Made by a program: the position numbers and the translations under genes. A stretch of 64,000 nt of DNA from an uncultured Clostridia bacterium. GTDB taxonomy: Bacteria; Bacillota; Clostridia; TANB77; CAG-508. Of this stretch, positions 46,097 through 55,082 are shown in pieces. Below the pieces are notes generated by a model. The model saw nothing but the letters and a program-made list of their open reading frames with translations, made no database searches and was not told the DNA's origin. Each line of letters opens with the position of its first letter. Within the stretch, counting starts at the first letter, position 1. The stretch covers positions 1 to 64,000 of the forward strand of contig CANPFR010000001.1 of the NCBI GenBank assembly GCA_947573445.1, read 5' to 3'.

Positions 46097-46447
46097 CTAT
46101 TCTTCTAATCCAAAGCTTATACCAATCGCATTATTCACTTTATTCATTAATTTATTATCATTAATATGTCCTATTTTTTCTTTTAAACGACTTTTGTCAA
46201 TTGTACGAATTTGTTCTGCTAGAACAACCGAATCTGCTTTCAAGCCATTTTCTTCAGACGCAATTTTAATATGTGTGGGTAACCTAGTTTTTCCCGTTTG
46301 TGAAGTAATTGCAGCCGCAATTACGGTGGGACTGTATTTATTACCAGTATCATTTTGTATAATCAAAACTGGCCTAATACCACCTTGTTCTGACCCCACA
46401 ACTGGACTTAAATCCGCATAAAACATATCTCCTCTTTTTACTACCAT
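46097..46447 (-). CDS. mazF: MazF/NdoA endoribonuclease toxin
   Basis: 116 residues. Core motifs [40 protein letters not shown], and [17 protein letters not shown] are those of the chromosomal NdoA/MazF type, a ribosome-independent mRNA interferase. ATG 46447 is preferred over GTG 46456 because AGGAG ends directly at the latter. No mazE/ndoAI antitoxin gene is seen upstream, where a LolA-like gene lies; the antitoxin may be elsewhere. Confidence 0.92.
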   Translation of the reverse strand: MVVKRGDMFYADLSPVVGSEQGGIRPVLIIQNDTGNKYSPTVIAAAITSQTGKTRLPTHIKIASEENGLKADSVVLAEQIRTIDKSRLKEKIGHINDNKLMNKVNNAIGISFGLEE

Positions 46448-46511
46448 AATCTTCACTCCTATTAAATTTACGTATAGAATAGAATTTTAAATTACATATT
46501 TTAATTTGTTT

Positions 46512-47135
46512 TTAAAGTTGTTTTAATTCTATATTATTATATACTATGCAGATTGTCTCCTTTTTGGTATTATCTTTTACTTCTAATTTTGTTGGTTTCC
46601 CTGTTTTACTGTCCACATGCAACTTTTTATACTTAATATATGTATTTTGACTACGATTTAAGCTGACTTCAAAAATGACTTCTCCATTTTCCTCTGAATA
46701 ACTTGAGTCATTCTCTGAATTTTCATAATCTGCTACAAATGTATTCAAAAATAAGCTATTATCTAGCAAATTATGATAATCTTCATACACTTTCTCCAAA
46801 TTTAACTTCGAATTTGATATTTTCAAATGATTCTGATTTAGCTCAATTTTTACACCTTCTACTACTTCTCCCGCCTTAACCTCCTGCATACTATAATCCT
46901 CTTTTACTTCTTGTAACACTTCATACGAATTCTGTGTTTTATTGCTTGTGACTGTTATGCTTAGTTCTGCTTTATAATTTTTTAGGTCATTTAATCTATC
47001 TTCTATTTTGTTCTCACTTCTATTCTTACTTATATTATTGCCAAATAAAAAATTTTTATAATAGAAAATACTAAAAATTATTAAAAAAAGAATTACAAAA
47101 ATCACGATTTTTTTTAGTTTAACTGCTTTTATCAT
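46512..47135 (-). CDS. LolA-like exported protein; possible GerS-like germination factor
   Basis: 207 residues from ATG 47135 (GGAGGGGAATTGTA); earlier starts lack ribosome sites and overlap the upstream terminator. Signal anchor (about 8-28), then about 170 external residues of alternating beta strands with a YNNIEL end, like a LolA half-barrel. Clostridial GerS has this size, topology and fold and works with CwlD in cortex modification; both are in this window, so the idea is attractive but unproven. No lipobox cysteine is seen. Located downstream of dus. Confidence 0.6.
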   Translation of the reverse strand: MIKAVKLKKIVIFVILFLIIFSIFYYKNFLFGNNISKNRSENKIEDRLNDLKNYKAELSITVTSNKTQNSYEVLQEVKEDYSMQEVKAGEVVEGVKIELNQNHLKISNSKLNLEKVYEDYHNLLDNSLFLNTFVADYENSENDSSYSEENGEVIFEVSLNRSQNTYIKYKKLHVDSKTGKPTKLEVKDNTKKETICIVYNNIELKQL

Positions 47136-47160
47136 TACAATTCCCCTCCATTTTCTCATG

Positions 47161-47190
47161 AAAAAAGATAGGCCTAAACCTATCTTTTTT
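47161..47190. terminator. Palindromic terminator between dus and the LolA-like gene
   Basis: AAAAAAGATAGG / CCTATCTTTTTT 12-bp perfect stem with a six-base loop. Confidence 0.85.
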
Positions 47191-47202
47191 GTAAAATATA
47201 TG

Positions 47203-48180
47203 TTATCCTTTATCAAAATATTCAAGAAGAATTTTATAAAACTCTTCTTTTGATTCAATTTGATTGACAGCATTTTTCAAAATTGTTGCATTTTTCATGC
47301 CTTTTACATACCAAGCAATATGTTTTCGAATTTCACGTGTTGCCGTATATTCTCCTTTTTCCTTTAATAGCAACTCAAAATGCTCCTGAATCACCTGAAA
47401 CTTTTCTTCTGATGTTATTTCTTTTGCCTTTTGTCCATTTTCCAAATAATCTTGAATTTGCTTAAAAATCCAAGGATTTCCCAAAGCGGCTCTTCCAATC
47501 ATCAAACCATCGCAATTAGTTTCTTCTAATACTTTTTTGGCATCTTCTTCAGAACGAATGTCACCATTCCCAATTACAGGAATATTTACCACAGATTTGA
47601 CTTGTTTAATACTTTCCCAATCTGCTTTGCCAGTATAAAATTCATCTCGTGTTCTCCCATGTACAATAATTGCCTGAACTCCACACTTTTCCGCAATTTG
47701 AGCTAATTCCACAGCAACAATATGTTCCTTATCCCAACCTTTTCTTATTTTCAAAGTGACTGGTTTGCTTGCATTTTTCACAACTTCACAAATTATTTTC
47801 TCTGCCAAATCCAAATCTAGCAAAAGTTTGCTACCATCTCCGTTTTTCACAACTTTTGGTGCTGGGCACCCCATATTTATATCCACAATATCGGCCATTT
47901 CAGAAATAACTTTTGTTGCTTTTCCCATAATTTCTGGCTCACTTCCAAAAATTTGCATCGAAATCGGCCTTTTTTCATTTTCACAATGCAACATTCTAAA
48001 TGTCTTTTCGTCTTGAAAACAAATCGCTTTACTACTTACCATTTCATTACAAACCAAACCTGGATTTCCATACTTTTTTGTAATCCTACGAAACGGCAAA
48101 TCTGTTACCCCCGCCATCGGTGCTAATATGAGATTATTTTCTAATTCAATATTTCCTATTTTAAGTTTTTTTAAGTTCAT
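47203..48180 (-). CDS. dusB: tRNA-dihydrouridine synthase (DusB-like)
   Basis: 325 residues. FMN-dependent enzyme that reduces uridines in tRNA D-loops. Signature motifs: APMAGVTDLPFR, the catalytic Cys in VCNEMVSS, DINMGCPAPKV, GDGSKLL, VHGRTRDEFYTGKADW, IGNGDIRSEEDA and MIGRAALGNPW. Full-length, with a C-terminal helical domain ending LLEYFDKG. Start ATG after AAAAGGAATT. A palindrome lies upstream at 48216-48243. Confidence 0.95.
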   Translation of the reverse strand: MNLKKLKIGNIELENNLILAPMAGVTDLPFRRITKKYGNPGLVCNEMVSSKAICFQDEKTFRMLHCENEKRPISMQIFGSEPEIMGKATKVISEMADIVDINMGCPAPKVVKNGDGSKLLLDLDLAEKIICEVVKNASKPVTLKIRKGWDKEHIVAVELAQIAEKCGVQAIIVHGRTRDEFYTGKADWESIKQVKSVVNIPVIGNGDIRSEEDAKKVLEETNCDGLMIGRAALGNPWIFKQIQDYLENGQKAKEITSEEKFQVIQEHFELLLKEKGEYTATREIRKHIAWYVKGMKNATILKNAVNQIESKEEFYKILLEYFDKG

Positions 48181-48215
48181 TTTTTAATTCCTTTTATGTT
48201 CTTTATCATAAAACC

Positions 48216-48243
48216 CTGAATTACTGATATATCAATAATTCAG
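48216..48243. promoter_or_regulatory. 28-bp palindrome upstream of dus
   Basis: CTGAATTAcTGATATATCAaTAATTCAG with two mismatched positions. It could be an operator or a terminator for a short upstream transcript; no T-run follows on either strand. Confidence 0.4.
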
Positions 48244-48268
48244 AGCCTTCATTCGTATTCACACCCCA

Positions 48269-48458
48269 TTAATTGGCAACTAATTTATATTCCACTTTGC
48301 CCATTGCCTTCGTATAGCCATCTAGCTTCCTTTCTGACATACCAATACATTTTCTATTTATGACTTTTGGATTATAACATAAAAATCTGAAAATTTCAAC
48401 TTGTTTTTGGAAACGCTCTCGTTTATTGCAACATACATTTCTATTACTGTATTCAATT
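48269..48458 (-). pseudogene. ORF remnant without clear start
   Basis: A 62-codon stop-free frame reading ...RFLCYNPKVINRKCIGMS ...KLDGYTKAMGKVEYKLVAN, ending at TAA 48269. No ATG/RBS near its 5' end except an internal ATG with a poor site. The composition is protein-like. It could be a decayed gene; chance is not excluded in AT-rich DNA. Confidence 0.25.
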
Positions 48459-48489
48459 TATTTTAATGCGTTTACAAGATTACGTATCG

Positions 48490-48760
48490 TTTGCATCAAA
48501 ATTAAACCAATGCTGGGCATAATCAACGTAATTAGCATTATGCCTCAATTTGGCCTTATTAAAGGGCTCTCCTTTGATTTTTTCATAATTTCTCTTCTAT
48601 TTTTTATTTTCTTGATACCTTGTATTTTTAAGTATTCTAGGCATGTTTTTAGGCATTCTAAGGCTTGTTTGTGTGAAAATGAATGATTTTTGATTCAAAA
48701 ACAAAAAACACCCTATGTGAAGGGTAAACCAAGGTTCCGTTTCCCCCATTGGTTAAAATG
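48490..48760 (-). repeat. Dispersed intergenic element, copy B
   Basis: Same block order as copy A: CAATTTGGCC box, TTTTTTATTTTCTTGATACCTT, AGGCATGTTTTTAGGCATT, AATGAATGATTTTTGATTC hairpin, AAAAAACACCC and GGG-rich terminal hairpin. It lies in the 773-bp gap 48181-48953, where there is no upstream minus-strand gene for it to terminate, so the element may have its own function. The rest of that gap holds the palindrome at 48216, the ORF remnant at 48269, and murC's AT-rich promoter region. Confidence 0.55.
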
Positions 48761-48953
48761 TTTTTTTCATTCTACTTCCTCTTTTTTTGCTTTTATTGTT
48801 ACAGTCAATGAATGATACTTTTTTATTTTGCTTTTCTGAATAATTTTTTGCAATATATTTATAATAAATATTAACATTATACTTGAAAATAGCATAGTTT
48901 AATTGTATAATATTTTTGCATCATAAATTTTGATTTTTATTGGAGGTATGAAA

Positions 48954-50336
48954 ATGAATTTAGAGATCAATCATTTATCGAATTATAAACATATCCACTT
49001 AATTGGAATTGGTGGAATTAGTATGAGTGCTATTGCGGAAACGCTACATAATTGGAATCATTTAGTCACTGGCTCTGATTTAAATCAAAGTGAGATTACT
49101 GATCAATTAAATTCACATGGCATCAAAACAGTGATTGGTCATGACACAGAAAATTGTAAAAATGCTGACTTAATCATCTATTCAGCCGCCATCAAAGATG
49201 ATGATCCAGAGATGATAATTGCCAAAGAAAAGAAAACGCCTTTGGTCTCCCGTGGAGAATTTGTTGGTTATTTAACAAAACTATACCAAGAATCTATTTG
49301 CATTGCTGGTACACATGGAAAAACAACTACTACCTCTATGATCTCTCTTTGTTTTCTTAAAGCAAAAAAAGACCCTTCCATTCAAGTTGGAGCAATTTTA
49401 GATGCGATTGGCGGAAATTACCAAGTTGGAAATAGTAAATATTTTATTGTGGAATCTTGCGAATATCAAGCAAATTTTTTGAAATTGTTTCCCAAAACAG
49501 AAGTTATTTTAAATATTGATAACGATCACTTGGATTTTTACAAGAGTTTTGATAATATCATCAAGGCTTTTCAAGATTTTGCATCAATTTTAACAGAAGA
49601 CGGCTTACTTGTTACCAATGCCGATGATCCTCATTGTTTGAATTTAAAAAACGTCGTAAAATCCAATTTTATTTCTTATGGAATACAAAATACAGATGCC
49701 ACTTTTGTCGCTAAAAATATTCGTTTTGATAAAAACGGATTTGCTACATTTGATGTTCATAAAGCCAATAAATGGTATCATGAATTTTCTCTATCAGTAG
49801 CTGGAAATCACAATATCTTAAACGCTTTGGCCTGTATTGCAGTTTGTGATTATTATGGAATTAATGCCCAAATCATTTCAGATTCTTTGAAAAGTTTCAC
49901 AGGAGCCAGCCGTCGCTTAGAATACAAAGGAACTTTTAATGACATTTCTGTATTCGATGATTATGGTCATCATCCAACTGAAATTTTAGCCACTGCTAAT
50001 GCAATTAAAAATAAACAATTTCATGAATCTTGGGTTATTTTTCAACCTCATACGTATAGCCGAACAGCTAGCCATTTAGAATCTTTTGCAGAATCACTCA
50101 AAGGATTTGATCACATTATTTTAGTAGATATTTATGCCGCAAGAGAAAAAAATACAATTGGTATTTCTTCCCAAGATTTATTAGAAAAAATAAAAATTTC
50201 TGGCAAAAACGCACTCTACATCCAAGATTTCACAGACGTTGTAAATTATATAAAATCTCATGCCAAACCACATGATCTGGTATTAACTCTTGGTGCTGGA
50301 ACTGTAACAGAAATTGGACCTATGCTAGTTCAATAA
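48954..50336 (+). CDS. murC: UDP-N-acetylmuramate-L-alanine ligase
   Basis: 460 residues. ATP-dependent enzyme adding L-Ala to UDP-MurNAc. N-terminal Rossmann domain (HLIGIGGISMSAIAE), the central ATP-binding loop GTHGKTTTTSMIS, substrate motif ESCEYQANFLKL, NIDNDHLD, and C-terminal FDDYGHHPTE with RLEYKG. ATG 48954 behind TTGGAGGTATGAAA. Length is typical. Monocistronic, away from the mur/division cluster. Confidence 0.97.
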   Translation: MNLEINHLSNYKHIHLIGIGGISMSAIAETLHNWNHLVTGSDLNQSEITDQLNSHGIKTVIGHDTENCKNADLIIYSAAIKDDDPEMIIAKEKKTPLVSRGEFVGYLTKLYQESICIAGTHGKTTTTSMISLCFLKAKKDPSIQVGAILDAIGGNYQVGNSKYFIVESCEYQANFLKLFPKTEVILNIDNDHLDFYKSFDNIIKAFQDFASILTEDGLLVTNADDPHCLNLKNVVKSNFISYGIQNTDATFVAKNIRFDKNGFATFDVHKANKWYHEFSLSVAGNHNILNALACIAVCDYYGINAQIISDSLKSFTGASRRLEYKGTFNDISVFDDYGHHPTEILATANAIKNKQFHESWVIFQPHTYSRTASHLESFAESLKGFDHIILVDIYAAREKNTIGISSQDLLEKIKISGKNALYIQDFTDVVNYIKSHAKPHDLVLTLGAGTVTEIGPMLVQ

Positions 50337-50343
50337 AAATATT

Positions 50344-50379
50344 AAAAAGACGTGCCTTCATGAAGTGCACGTCTTTTTT
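50344..50379. terminator. Bidirectional terminator (murC / ypeB)
   Basis: AAAAAGACGTGC / GCACGTCTTTTTT stem between the convergent genes. Confidence 0.88.
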
Positions 50380-51732
50380 CTATACGGTTAATGTTCCGCC
50401 TGGTGTATCTAAAATAACTAGAATATCTTCTTCTTTACCAGTTTCACAGTTGATATAAACTAGAAATTCTCGATCATTGGCTTTGCCTTTAAATTCATAG
50501 CATAAAATCTCTGTTTTCCATTCAGTTGGAATAATTGCCATTCCTTCATCTATAATTTCCAAATCTGAATTTAATTTATCTCGTGCTTCTTCTATACTTA
50601 AACTAATTTTTCCAAAATTTCTACTCGTATGAGAATTCAAATAGCCATCTGTTTCAACACCTAATATTTCTCCATTATCCAAAGCAACTTTTACTTTGAT
50701 TAAGTCTGGGTAAACGACAATCCCATCATATTCATAAGCATAATTAATGGTAACCACATTGGATAACTTGGTAAAATACGTTTCTTTCATACCGTCAAAT
50801 CCTTTTTGGGCAAGAAAGTTTTTGCCAATTTCATTCGCTTCTTCTTGTGACATCTTTTCCTCTCTTACTTCTCTATTATTCTGCATTTCAACTACCCAGC
50901 CACCTTTTTGAGAAATTTCTATATTGACTTTATTTTCTTGTTCTTTTAATTTTACAGAAAAATCATAACATGGTATATTGGCATTTTCCAAAAATTGGTT
51001 AAATTCTATATTTTCAATTTTATCTGCCCCAAAAAATTCTTGTACTTTTGTTTGAGCTTCTTCTTGTGAAATGTCATTTCCAACAAGTCCAACCTTTTCT
51101 GCTTTGTTAACATGATCAGAATAAGCACCATCGTAAATTAAACCTTCGTATTTGCTTAAGTCAGAATCGATATTAGAAAACACAGAAACATTATCAACAG
51201 CTTGAGCATATTCTAGTGAATTACTTTTCTCTAATTCTTTCCATTGAATCGTCCCATTATACAATTCTTCTGATAATTGATTTAACGTCCCTTCCAGTTG
51301 CACACTATATTGATGTAAAGTTTTAAGATTGTCAAAGTCTTCGTCTGATAAAGCCTCATTTTGAATGTTTTTTCTAGACAATGAATACGAATAGTCACTT
51401 ACTTGATTTAAAAACTTTGCCGTTTGAGAAAGTTCTTCTGAATTCATTGGCATTCCACTTAAATAAACTAAAGCTAAATTAGAATCTCGCCAAACTTCTG
51501 TTAACGTTTCTGCTGCGTATTCAGGATTCTTGGAAATCATCGATTTAGCAAGCAAACTTTCCACACTATTCATATAATTGACCAAATTTCCAAATGATTC
51601 GTTATAACGATTTGTTTGGAAAACTTGGTAATCTTTGTTCGTATTATAGGCATAATAACCTATTGCTACAGCTATTACAGCTAATAAAATTGTAGAAATA
51701 ATCAATATTCTACTTTTGTTTTCATGATTCAT
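50380..51732 (-). CDS. ypeB: Germination protein YpeB
   Basis: 450 residues. Signal anchor (about 8-27), a helical region (about 35-170) with the YpeB pattern YNESFGNLVNYMNSVE...LTEVWRDSNLALVYLSGMPM, then three PepSY-type modules (about 215-445). In spore-formers YpeB stabilises the cortex-lytic enzyme SleB in the spore. No sleB is seen within the window, although the pair is usually adjacent in Bacillus. Start ATG behind GGAGGAAATAAATC. Confidence 0.9.
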   Translation of the reverse strand: MNHENKSRILIISTILLAVIAVAIGYYAYNTNKDYQVFQTNRYNESFGNLVNYMNSVESLLAKSMISKNPEYAAETLTEVWRDSNLALVYLSGMPMNSEELSQTAKFLNQVSDYSYSLSRKNIQNEALSDEDFDNLKTLHQYSVQLEGTLNQLSEELYNGTIQWKELEKSNSLEYAQAVDNVSVFSNIDSDLSKYEGLIYDGAYSDHVNKAEKVGLVGNDISQEEAQTKVQEFFGADKIENIEFNQFLENANIPCYDFSVKLKEQENKVNIEISQKGGWVVEMQNNREVREEKMSQEEANEIGKNFLAQKGFDGMKETYFTKLSNVVTINYAYEYDGIVVYPDLIKVKVALDNGEILGVETDGYLNSHTSRNFGKISLSIEEARDKLNSDLEIIDEGMAIIPTEWKTEILCYEFKGKANDREFLVYINCETGKEEDILVILDTPGGTLTV

Positions 51733-51862
51733 GATTTATTTCCTCCTCTATTTTTTTATTATTTTTTCCATATTTTCTTTTACTATTCCAAATATTGTAA
51801 TTTTCATTTTTTTGTGATATAATTTTTTTAATATTTTTTTGTATATAATTTAAGGAGATTTT

Positions 51863-52993
51863 ATGAGAAAAGTTTTAGTTTTTTATAGTTCTTATGGTGG
51901 GGGGCACCTTTCGGCTGCAAAATCAGTGGAAAACCATATTAAACAGTATTATCCAGAAATTGAAATAAAGTTGGTGGATTGTATTGAATATATCAATAAG
52001 CACTTGAATAAATTATTGGCAGATAGTTACAATGAAGCAGCCAAAAAAGCACCTTTCGCTTGGAAAACAGCCTATCACTTAGCAAATGATGGTTTAACTT
52101 CCAAGGCTGTTACAACTTCTAATAAATTATTTTCCATTAAATTAAATACATTGCTACAAGATTTCAAACCAGATTTGATTATTTCTACTCATCCTTTTGG
52201 AACACAAATGTGTGGCGTATTGAAAAAAAGAGGAAAAATTGATTGTCCACTTGCCACTATTTTGACAGATTTTCATATTCATGGTCAATGGCTCGTATTT
52301 CATGAGTATTGTGATTATTTCTTTGTTTCCAATCACCAAATGAAAAATGATATGATTGAATATGGCGTAAATGAGAAAAAAATCCACGTCTCTGGAATTC
52401 CAGTCTCTGAACGATTTAAAGAACATTTCGATCGAGCACAAATTTGCCAAGAATTTAATTTAAACCCAGATGAACAAGTTGTTTTATTTTTCGCTGGTGG
52501 AGAATTTGGACTTGGTAATAAAACAACCATTTTAATTTTGAAATCTTTAATTCGCTTATTTTCAAAACTTCAAGTCATTGCTATTGCTGGAAAAAATCCT
52601 AAAATGAAGAAAAAGTTTGAAGAACTTGTCAAAAATACAGATTCTGAAGAAAGAATTAAAGTGTTAGATTATACCACTAAAGTACCTGAACTTATGTCAA
52701 TTTCTTCGTTTATCATAACCAAACCTGGTGGGCTTACTTCGACAGAGAGTTTAACCGCCCATTTGCCAATGGTAATTATTAATCCCATTCCTGGTCAAGA
52801 AGAAGAAAACGCTACATTTTTAGTGGAAAAAGGAGTTGCCATTTGGATCAAAAAAAATGACAATGTTGCAAGAGCTTTGAAAAACTTATATCGTGAACCA
52901 CAAAAATTGCTTTTGATGAAAGAAAATACAGTTGCTTTAGCAAAATCAAATTCAACAGAAGTGATCTGCAATGTGCTACTCAAAATGAAGTGA
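51863..52993 (+). CDS. MGDG-synthase/MurG-like glycolipid glycosyltransferase
   Basis: 376 residues. N-terminal MGDG_synth domain (SSYGGGHLSAAKSVE, TDFHIHGQWLVFHEYCDYFF) and C-terminal GT28 nucleotide-sugar domain (ITKPGGLTSTESLTAHLPMV, IPGQEEENATFLVEKGVA). Family members transfer glucose or galactose to diacylglycerol (UgtP) to make membrane glycolipid and lipoteichoic-acid anchors. Which sugar is used cannot be told. Start ATG behind AAGGAGATTTT. Monocistronic with terminator. Confidence 0.88.
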   Translation: MRKVLVFYSSYGGGHLSAAKSVENHIKQYYPEIEIKLVDCIEYINKHLNKLLADSYNEAAKKAPFAWKTAYHLANDGLTSKAVTTSNKLFSIKLNTLLQDFKPDLIISTHPFGTQMCGVLKKRGKIDCPLATILTDFHIHGQWLVFHEYCDYFFVSNHQMKNDMIEYGVNEKKIHVSGIPVSERFKEHFDRAQICQEFNLNPDEQVVLFFAGGEFGLGNKTTILILKSLIRLFSKLQVIAIAGKNPKMKKKFEELVKNTDSEERIKVLDYTTKVPELMSISSFIITKPGGLTSTESLTAHLPMVIINPIPGQEEENATFLVEKGVAIWIKKNDNVARALKNLYREPQKLLLMKENTVALAKSNSTEVICNVLLKMK

Positions 52994-53016
52994 TTTTTAT
53001 TATCACTTCATTTTTT
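52986..53016 (+). terminator. Terminator (glycosyltransferase / comEA)
   Basis: TGAAGTGATA-type stem: GAAGTGAT / ATCACTTC plus T6, overlapping the stop. Confidence 0.8.
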
Positions 53017-53048
53017 CATATATTCAATCAATAAAACAAAAAACATTT

Positions 53049-53666
53049 TTATTTAACAGCTATATAATCTTTCATGCTTTCAAACTTGCTATCTCCTATC
53101 CCTGATACCTTTTTAATATCTTCAATCGTTTGAAATTTCCCATTTTCCTCACGATATGTAATGATTTTCTGGGCAGTCGATGTACCAATTCCTGGAATGC
53201 TAGTAAGTTCTGCTTCAGTTGCTTTATTAATGTTGATTTTTCCACTGGTATTACTATTCGTTCCAGAAACATTAGATGATGGTACACTTGTCTCATCTTC
53301 AGCCTCCTCTTCTGCTACATTGGGAATATAGATTTTTTCACCATCTGAGACTTCATATGCCAAATTTATATTCTTTAAATTGGCTTCTGGTTTTACTCCT
53401 CCTGCATTTTGTATAGCATCTTCGATTCTTGCACCTTGCTCTAATTCGATTACTCCAGGAATATTAACTTCTCCTGCAATGTACACTTTTATCCTTGTGT
53501 CTTCTTCGGTTGTTACCTTCTCCTCCACTTTGTTTTCTATTACAACAGCACTATTTAAAATCTCTTCATAATTGCTTTCTTCTTGCTGATTCGAAAAATA
53601 ATAAACGATTGCAAGAACTCCGACAACAATTACTATAGCAATTTTTATTATTGTTTGTTTATTCAT
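53049..53666 (-). CDS. comEA: ComEA-like DNA receptor
   Basis: 205 residues. N-terminal anchor (about 7-25), SLBB domain (about 55-115, IKVYIAGEVNIPGVIELEQG), Ser/Asn/Thr linker, C-terminal double helix-hairpin-helix (about 143-205; INKATEAELTSIPGIGTSTAQKII, VSGIGDSKFESMKDYI). ComEA binds double-stranded DNA outside the membrane for uptake. No comEC follows in this window, which is unusual since the pair is often adjacent. Start ATG behind AGAAAGGACTG. Confidence 0.9.
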   Translation of the reverse strand: MNKQTIIKIAIVIVVGVLAIVYYFSNQQEESNYEEILNSAVVIENKVEEKVTTEEDTRIKVYIAGEVNIPGVIELEQGARIEDAIQNAGGVKPEANLKNINLAYEVSDGEKIYIPNVAEEEAEDETSVPSSNVSGTNSNTSGKININKATEAELTSIPGIGTSTAQKIITYREENGKFQTIEDIKKVSGIGDSKFESMKDYIAVK

Positions 53667-53768
53667 ATTTAATCAGTCCTTTCTTTTTTATAAATTTTGA
53701 GTTTTTTTGTTGAATTTTGTTTCTATTTAATATATGATAATTAGGAAATTATTTTTTAAGGAGTTTAT

Positions 53769-55013
53769 ATGAGATTCAAAAGAAAAATTTTTATATTATT
53801 TTTGATAATAAGTTTGAGTTTTACCTGTCGAAGTTTGGCTACAGAACCTACCATTGCATCGAGTGCAGGAATTCTTGTAGAAGCAAGTACTGGAAAAATA
53901 TTATATGAAAAAAATGCCTATGAAAAAATGTATCCAGCTAGTACAACAAAAGTCTTGACTGCTATTTTAGTACTGGAAAACTGCAATTTAGATGAAATGG
54001 CAAGTGTGAGCCATAATGCAATCTTTTCTATTCCAAATGGCTATGTAAATTGCAATTTGCAAGAAGGTGAAAAAATATCTATAAAAGATTTGATGTATGC
54101 TTTGATGGTAAAATCTGCTAATGATGCCGCAGTTGTTTTAGCTGAACACATTGGTGGTTCTGTGGGAGGTTTTGCTGAAATGATGAACAAAAAAGCAAAA
54201 GAAATCGGTTGTCAAAACACTCATTTTGTCAATCCAAATGGGATTCATGATGAAAATCATTATACAACAGCTTATGATTTATATCTTATGGCATCTTATG
54301 GTATGAAAAATGAAACTTTCAGGAATTACGTTTCTACGCCTTCTTACACTTTGCCTACAACAAATAAATACGCAACCAATGATCGAATTTGTATTACAAC
54401 AAACGATATGATTCGTCCAAATAGTCGATATTACAATGAAAATGCCATTGGTATAAAAACAGGCTATACAACAGAAGCACAAAATTGTTTAATTGCTGCT
54501 GCTCGCAAAAATGATATTGAAGTAATTTCCGTTGTTTTACATGCTGGAACAAATGAGCAAGGTTTAAGTGAACGCTATATTGATACAAAAACATTATTTG
54601 ACTATGGGTTTGACGATTTTTCATTTTCAGACATTGTAATAAAAAACGATGTGATAAAAAATATCGAAATTGAAAATGGAACAAAGGATACAAAAAATTT
54701 GGAATTAATTGCAAAAAACACAATTTCTTCGTATGTTCATAAAGAAATGGATGTGAAAAGTCTAAGCCCAAAAATCACGCTAAATGAGGACTTAAAAGCA
54801 CCCATTCAGGCTGGTAGCGTTTTGGGAAATGTAACTTATTTAGTGGATGATATCGAATATACCACTGAACTTGTTGCAAAATCTGATGTTTCGAAAAAAT
54901 TTGACATAACCATATTGGTTTTAGTCGGTGGCGTAATATTGTTATTATTAGGGATTGGAATTTTGGGAATATGTGCTAAGAAAAAAGCAAACGTGAAAAA
55001 ACGTAGGAAATAA
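53769..55013 (+). CDS. dacF: D-alanyl-D-alanine carboxypeptidase (DacF-like PBP)
   Basis: 414 residues. Signal peptide (about 1-23), serine peptidase S11 domain with SxxK ASTTKVLTA, SxN KSANDAAV, KTG GIKTGYTTEAQNC, then a C-terminal beta domain (about 285-375) and a single membrane anchor near 380-405 with a basic end. DacF trims D-Ala in vegetative or spore wall. Start ATG behind TAAGGAGTTTAT. Unlike DacF in Bacillus, it is not linked to spoIIA here. Confidence 0.93.
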   Translation: MRFKRKIFILFLIISLSFTCRSLATEPTIASSAGILVEASTGKILYEKNAYEKMYPASTTKVLTAILVLENCNLDEMASVSHNAIFSIPNGYVNCNLQEGEKISIKDLMYALMVKSANDAAVVLAEHIGGSVGGFAEMMNKKAKEIGCQNTHFVNPNGIHDENHYTTAYDLYLMASYGMKNETFRNYVSTPSYTLPTTNKYATNDRICITTNDMIRPNSRYYNENAIGIKTGYTTEAQNCLIAAARKNDIEVISVVLHAGTNEQGLSERYIDTKTLFDYGFDDFSFSDIVIKNDVIKNIEIENGTKDTKNLELIAKNTISSYVHKEMDVKSLSPKITLNEDLKAPIQAGSVLGNVTYLVDDIEYTTELVAKSDVSKKFDITILVLVGGVILLLLGIGILGICAKKKANVKKRRK

Positions 55014-55028
55014 TTCCTATTTCTATTA

Positions 55029-55062
55029 TAAAAGCTTGCTCCAAAAAAAGCAAGCTTTTTCT
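55029..55062. terminator. Bidirectional terminator (dacF / LCP gene)
   Basis: AAAAGCTTGCT / AGCAAGCTTTTT stem between convergent genes. Confidence 0.88.
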
Positions 55063-55082
55063 TATTTTTTTACAAAATAATT

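Noticed and set aside
53049-53666. ComEA as proof that the secretion locus is a ComB-like DNA-uptake machine
   Set aside because: ComEA is common in clostridia and lies 9 kb away in a separate unit; the link is only a speculation.
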